The notes under the pieces are model-generated. The model saw only the letters and a program-made list of their open reading frames with translations, was not told the DNA's origin and ran no database searches. DNA of 64,000 bases, from NCBI RefSeq assembly GCF_023555415.1, contig NZ_JAKRYL010000002.1, positions 62,001 to 126,000 of the forward strand, in the 5' to 3' direction. The stretch's first letter is position 1; every line of letters begins with the position of its first letter. Source of the stretch: Halalkalibacter alkaliphilus (GTDB taxonomy: Bacteria; Bacillota; Bacilli; Bacillales; Bacillaceae_D). Shown piece after piece: positions 63,562 to 64,000 of this stretch. The translations under genes and the position numbers were made by a program.

Positions 63562-64000
63562 ATGAAAGCAAAACCACAATTACACGGTTTACCTTCGTAT
63601 AAGCCAGGCAAACCTATAGAGGAAGTAAAAAGAGAATTAGGATTAACGAAAGTTGTGAAGCTTGCTTCAAATGAAAATCCATATGGAGCTTCACCGAAAG
63701 CTGCAAAAGCGATTCAAGAAGCAGCGTCACAAACAGCGATTTATCCAGATGGATATGCAGCAGTGATTAGAGAAAAGGTTGCAGCTAAAATTGGTGTTGA
63801 TGGGAATCAACTTGTGTTTGGGAACGGTTCGGACGAAGTTATTCAATTTTTATGTCGTGCATTTTTATCACCTGAAACAAATACCGTCACAGCTGACCCT
63901 ACGTTTTCGCAGTATAAGCTAAACGCAACGATCGAAGGTGCTGAAGTTCGAGAAGTGCCTTCTGTTGATGGTGTTCATGATTTGGATGCAATGCTAGATG
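63562..64000 (+). CDS. hisC: Histidinol-phosphate aminotransferase, 5' part only
   Basis: PLP aminotransferase that acts on histidinol phosphate, and in Bacillus also on aromatic keto acids, which fits its place after the trp genes. The frame starts at the ATG at 63562 behind GATGAGGTGCTATC and runs off the right window edge after 146 codons. Visible blocks are [34 protein letters not shown], the region [16 protein letters not shown] and DPTFSQYKL. The PLP lysine lies outside the window. Confidence 0.95.
   Translation, partial: MKAKPQLHGLPSYKPGKPIEEVKRELGLTKVVKLASNENPYGASPKAAKAIQEAASQTAIYPDGYAAVIREKVAAKIGVDGNQLVFGNGSDEVIQFLCRAFLSPETNTVTADPTFSQYKLNATIEGAEVREVPSVDGVHDLDAMLD

Overview
The window is a gene-dense, low-GC, mostly plus-strand piece of a Bacillaceae chromosome. 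Spore genes (a GerA-type germinant receptor, sleB-ypeB, spoIVA, spoVIF, prsW), Bacillus-style T-box, SAM-I and cobalamin leaders, TRAP control of tryptophan genes, and gene order close to the B. subtilis recS-gudB-sleB-cmk-der-spoIVA-mtrB-hep-aro-trp-hisC stretch all point to an endospore former. Futalosine-type menaquinone genes in place of the classical men route suggest one of the alkaliphilic Bacillus lineages (B. halodurans-like) rather than B. subtilis itself; that lineage call is inference.

Layout. 1-2640: metE (cut by the left edge, minus strand) behind a cobalamin riboswitch, divergent from a PduO-type cobalamin adenosyltransferase. 2828-8617: VanW-family lipoprotein, a three-gene germinant receptor operon with a good sigma-G promoter, and an M23/LysM peptidase. 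8682-12766: a small orphan, serA with a T-box leader, an M14/LysM peptidoglycan peptidase and ferredoxin. 12970-16903: ypbB-recS-ypbD-ypbE(short)-ypbF. 17030-26842: small ORFs, an M20 amidohydrolase, a phosphoesterase, a CarH-like B12 photoreceptor regulator, mecB, gudB, ypdA, ansA, prsW and a 53-residue zinc-ribbon-like protein. 26984-33621: SAM-I riboswitch, metI-yitJ-metH. 33850-45634: sleB-ypeB, ypfA, cmk, plsC, ypfD, ypzI, yphA, der, plsY, gpsA, spoVIF, yphE, yphF. 45913-52893: spoIVA, mtrB, hepS-menG-(ubiA-like)-(ubiX-like)-mqnA-hepT. 53088-64000: ndk, cheR, aroC-aroB-aroH, a TRAP-controlled leader, trpEDCFBA and the start of hisC (cut by the right edge).

How the genes fit together. Cobalamin is one thread: metE should be shut off by cobalamin, metH needs cobalamin, the adenosyltransferase makes adenosylcobalamin, and the CarH-like regulator would bind it. 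Chorismate is another: aroC/aroB feed aroH, trpE and mqnA, while hepS/hepT make the prenyl chain used with the UbiA-like transferase and MenG for menaquinone. mtrB encodes TRAP and its target (ten regularly spaced KAG triplets plus a terminator) lies about 9.5 kb downstream in front of trpE.

The least explained structure is in the intergenic DNA: a family of 3'-end hairpins with an AAAAGG/CCTTTT core, and at least three degenerate copies of a longer (about 100-170 bp) interspersed element carrying such a hairpin at one end, one of which looks like an internally deleted version. No transposase, prophage, CRISPR array, rRNA or tRNA was seen. All calls were made by reading the sequence; no database search was run.
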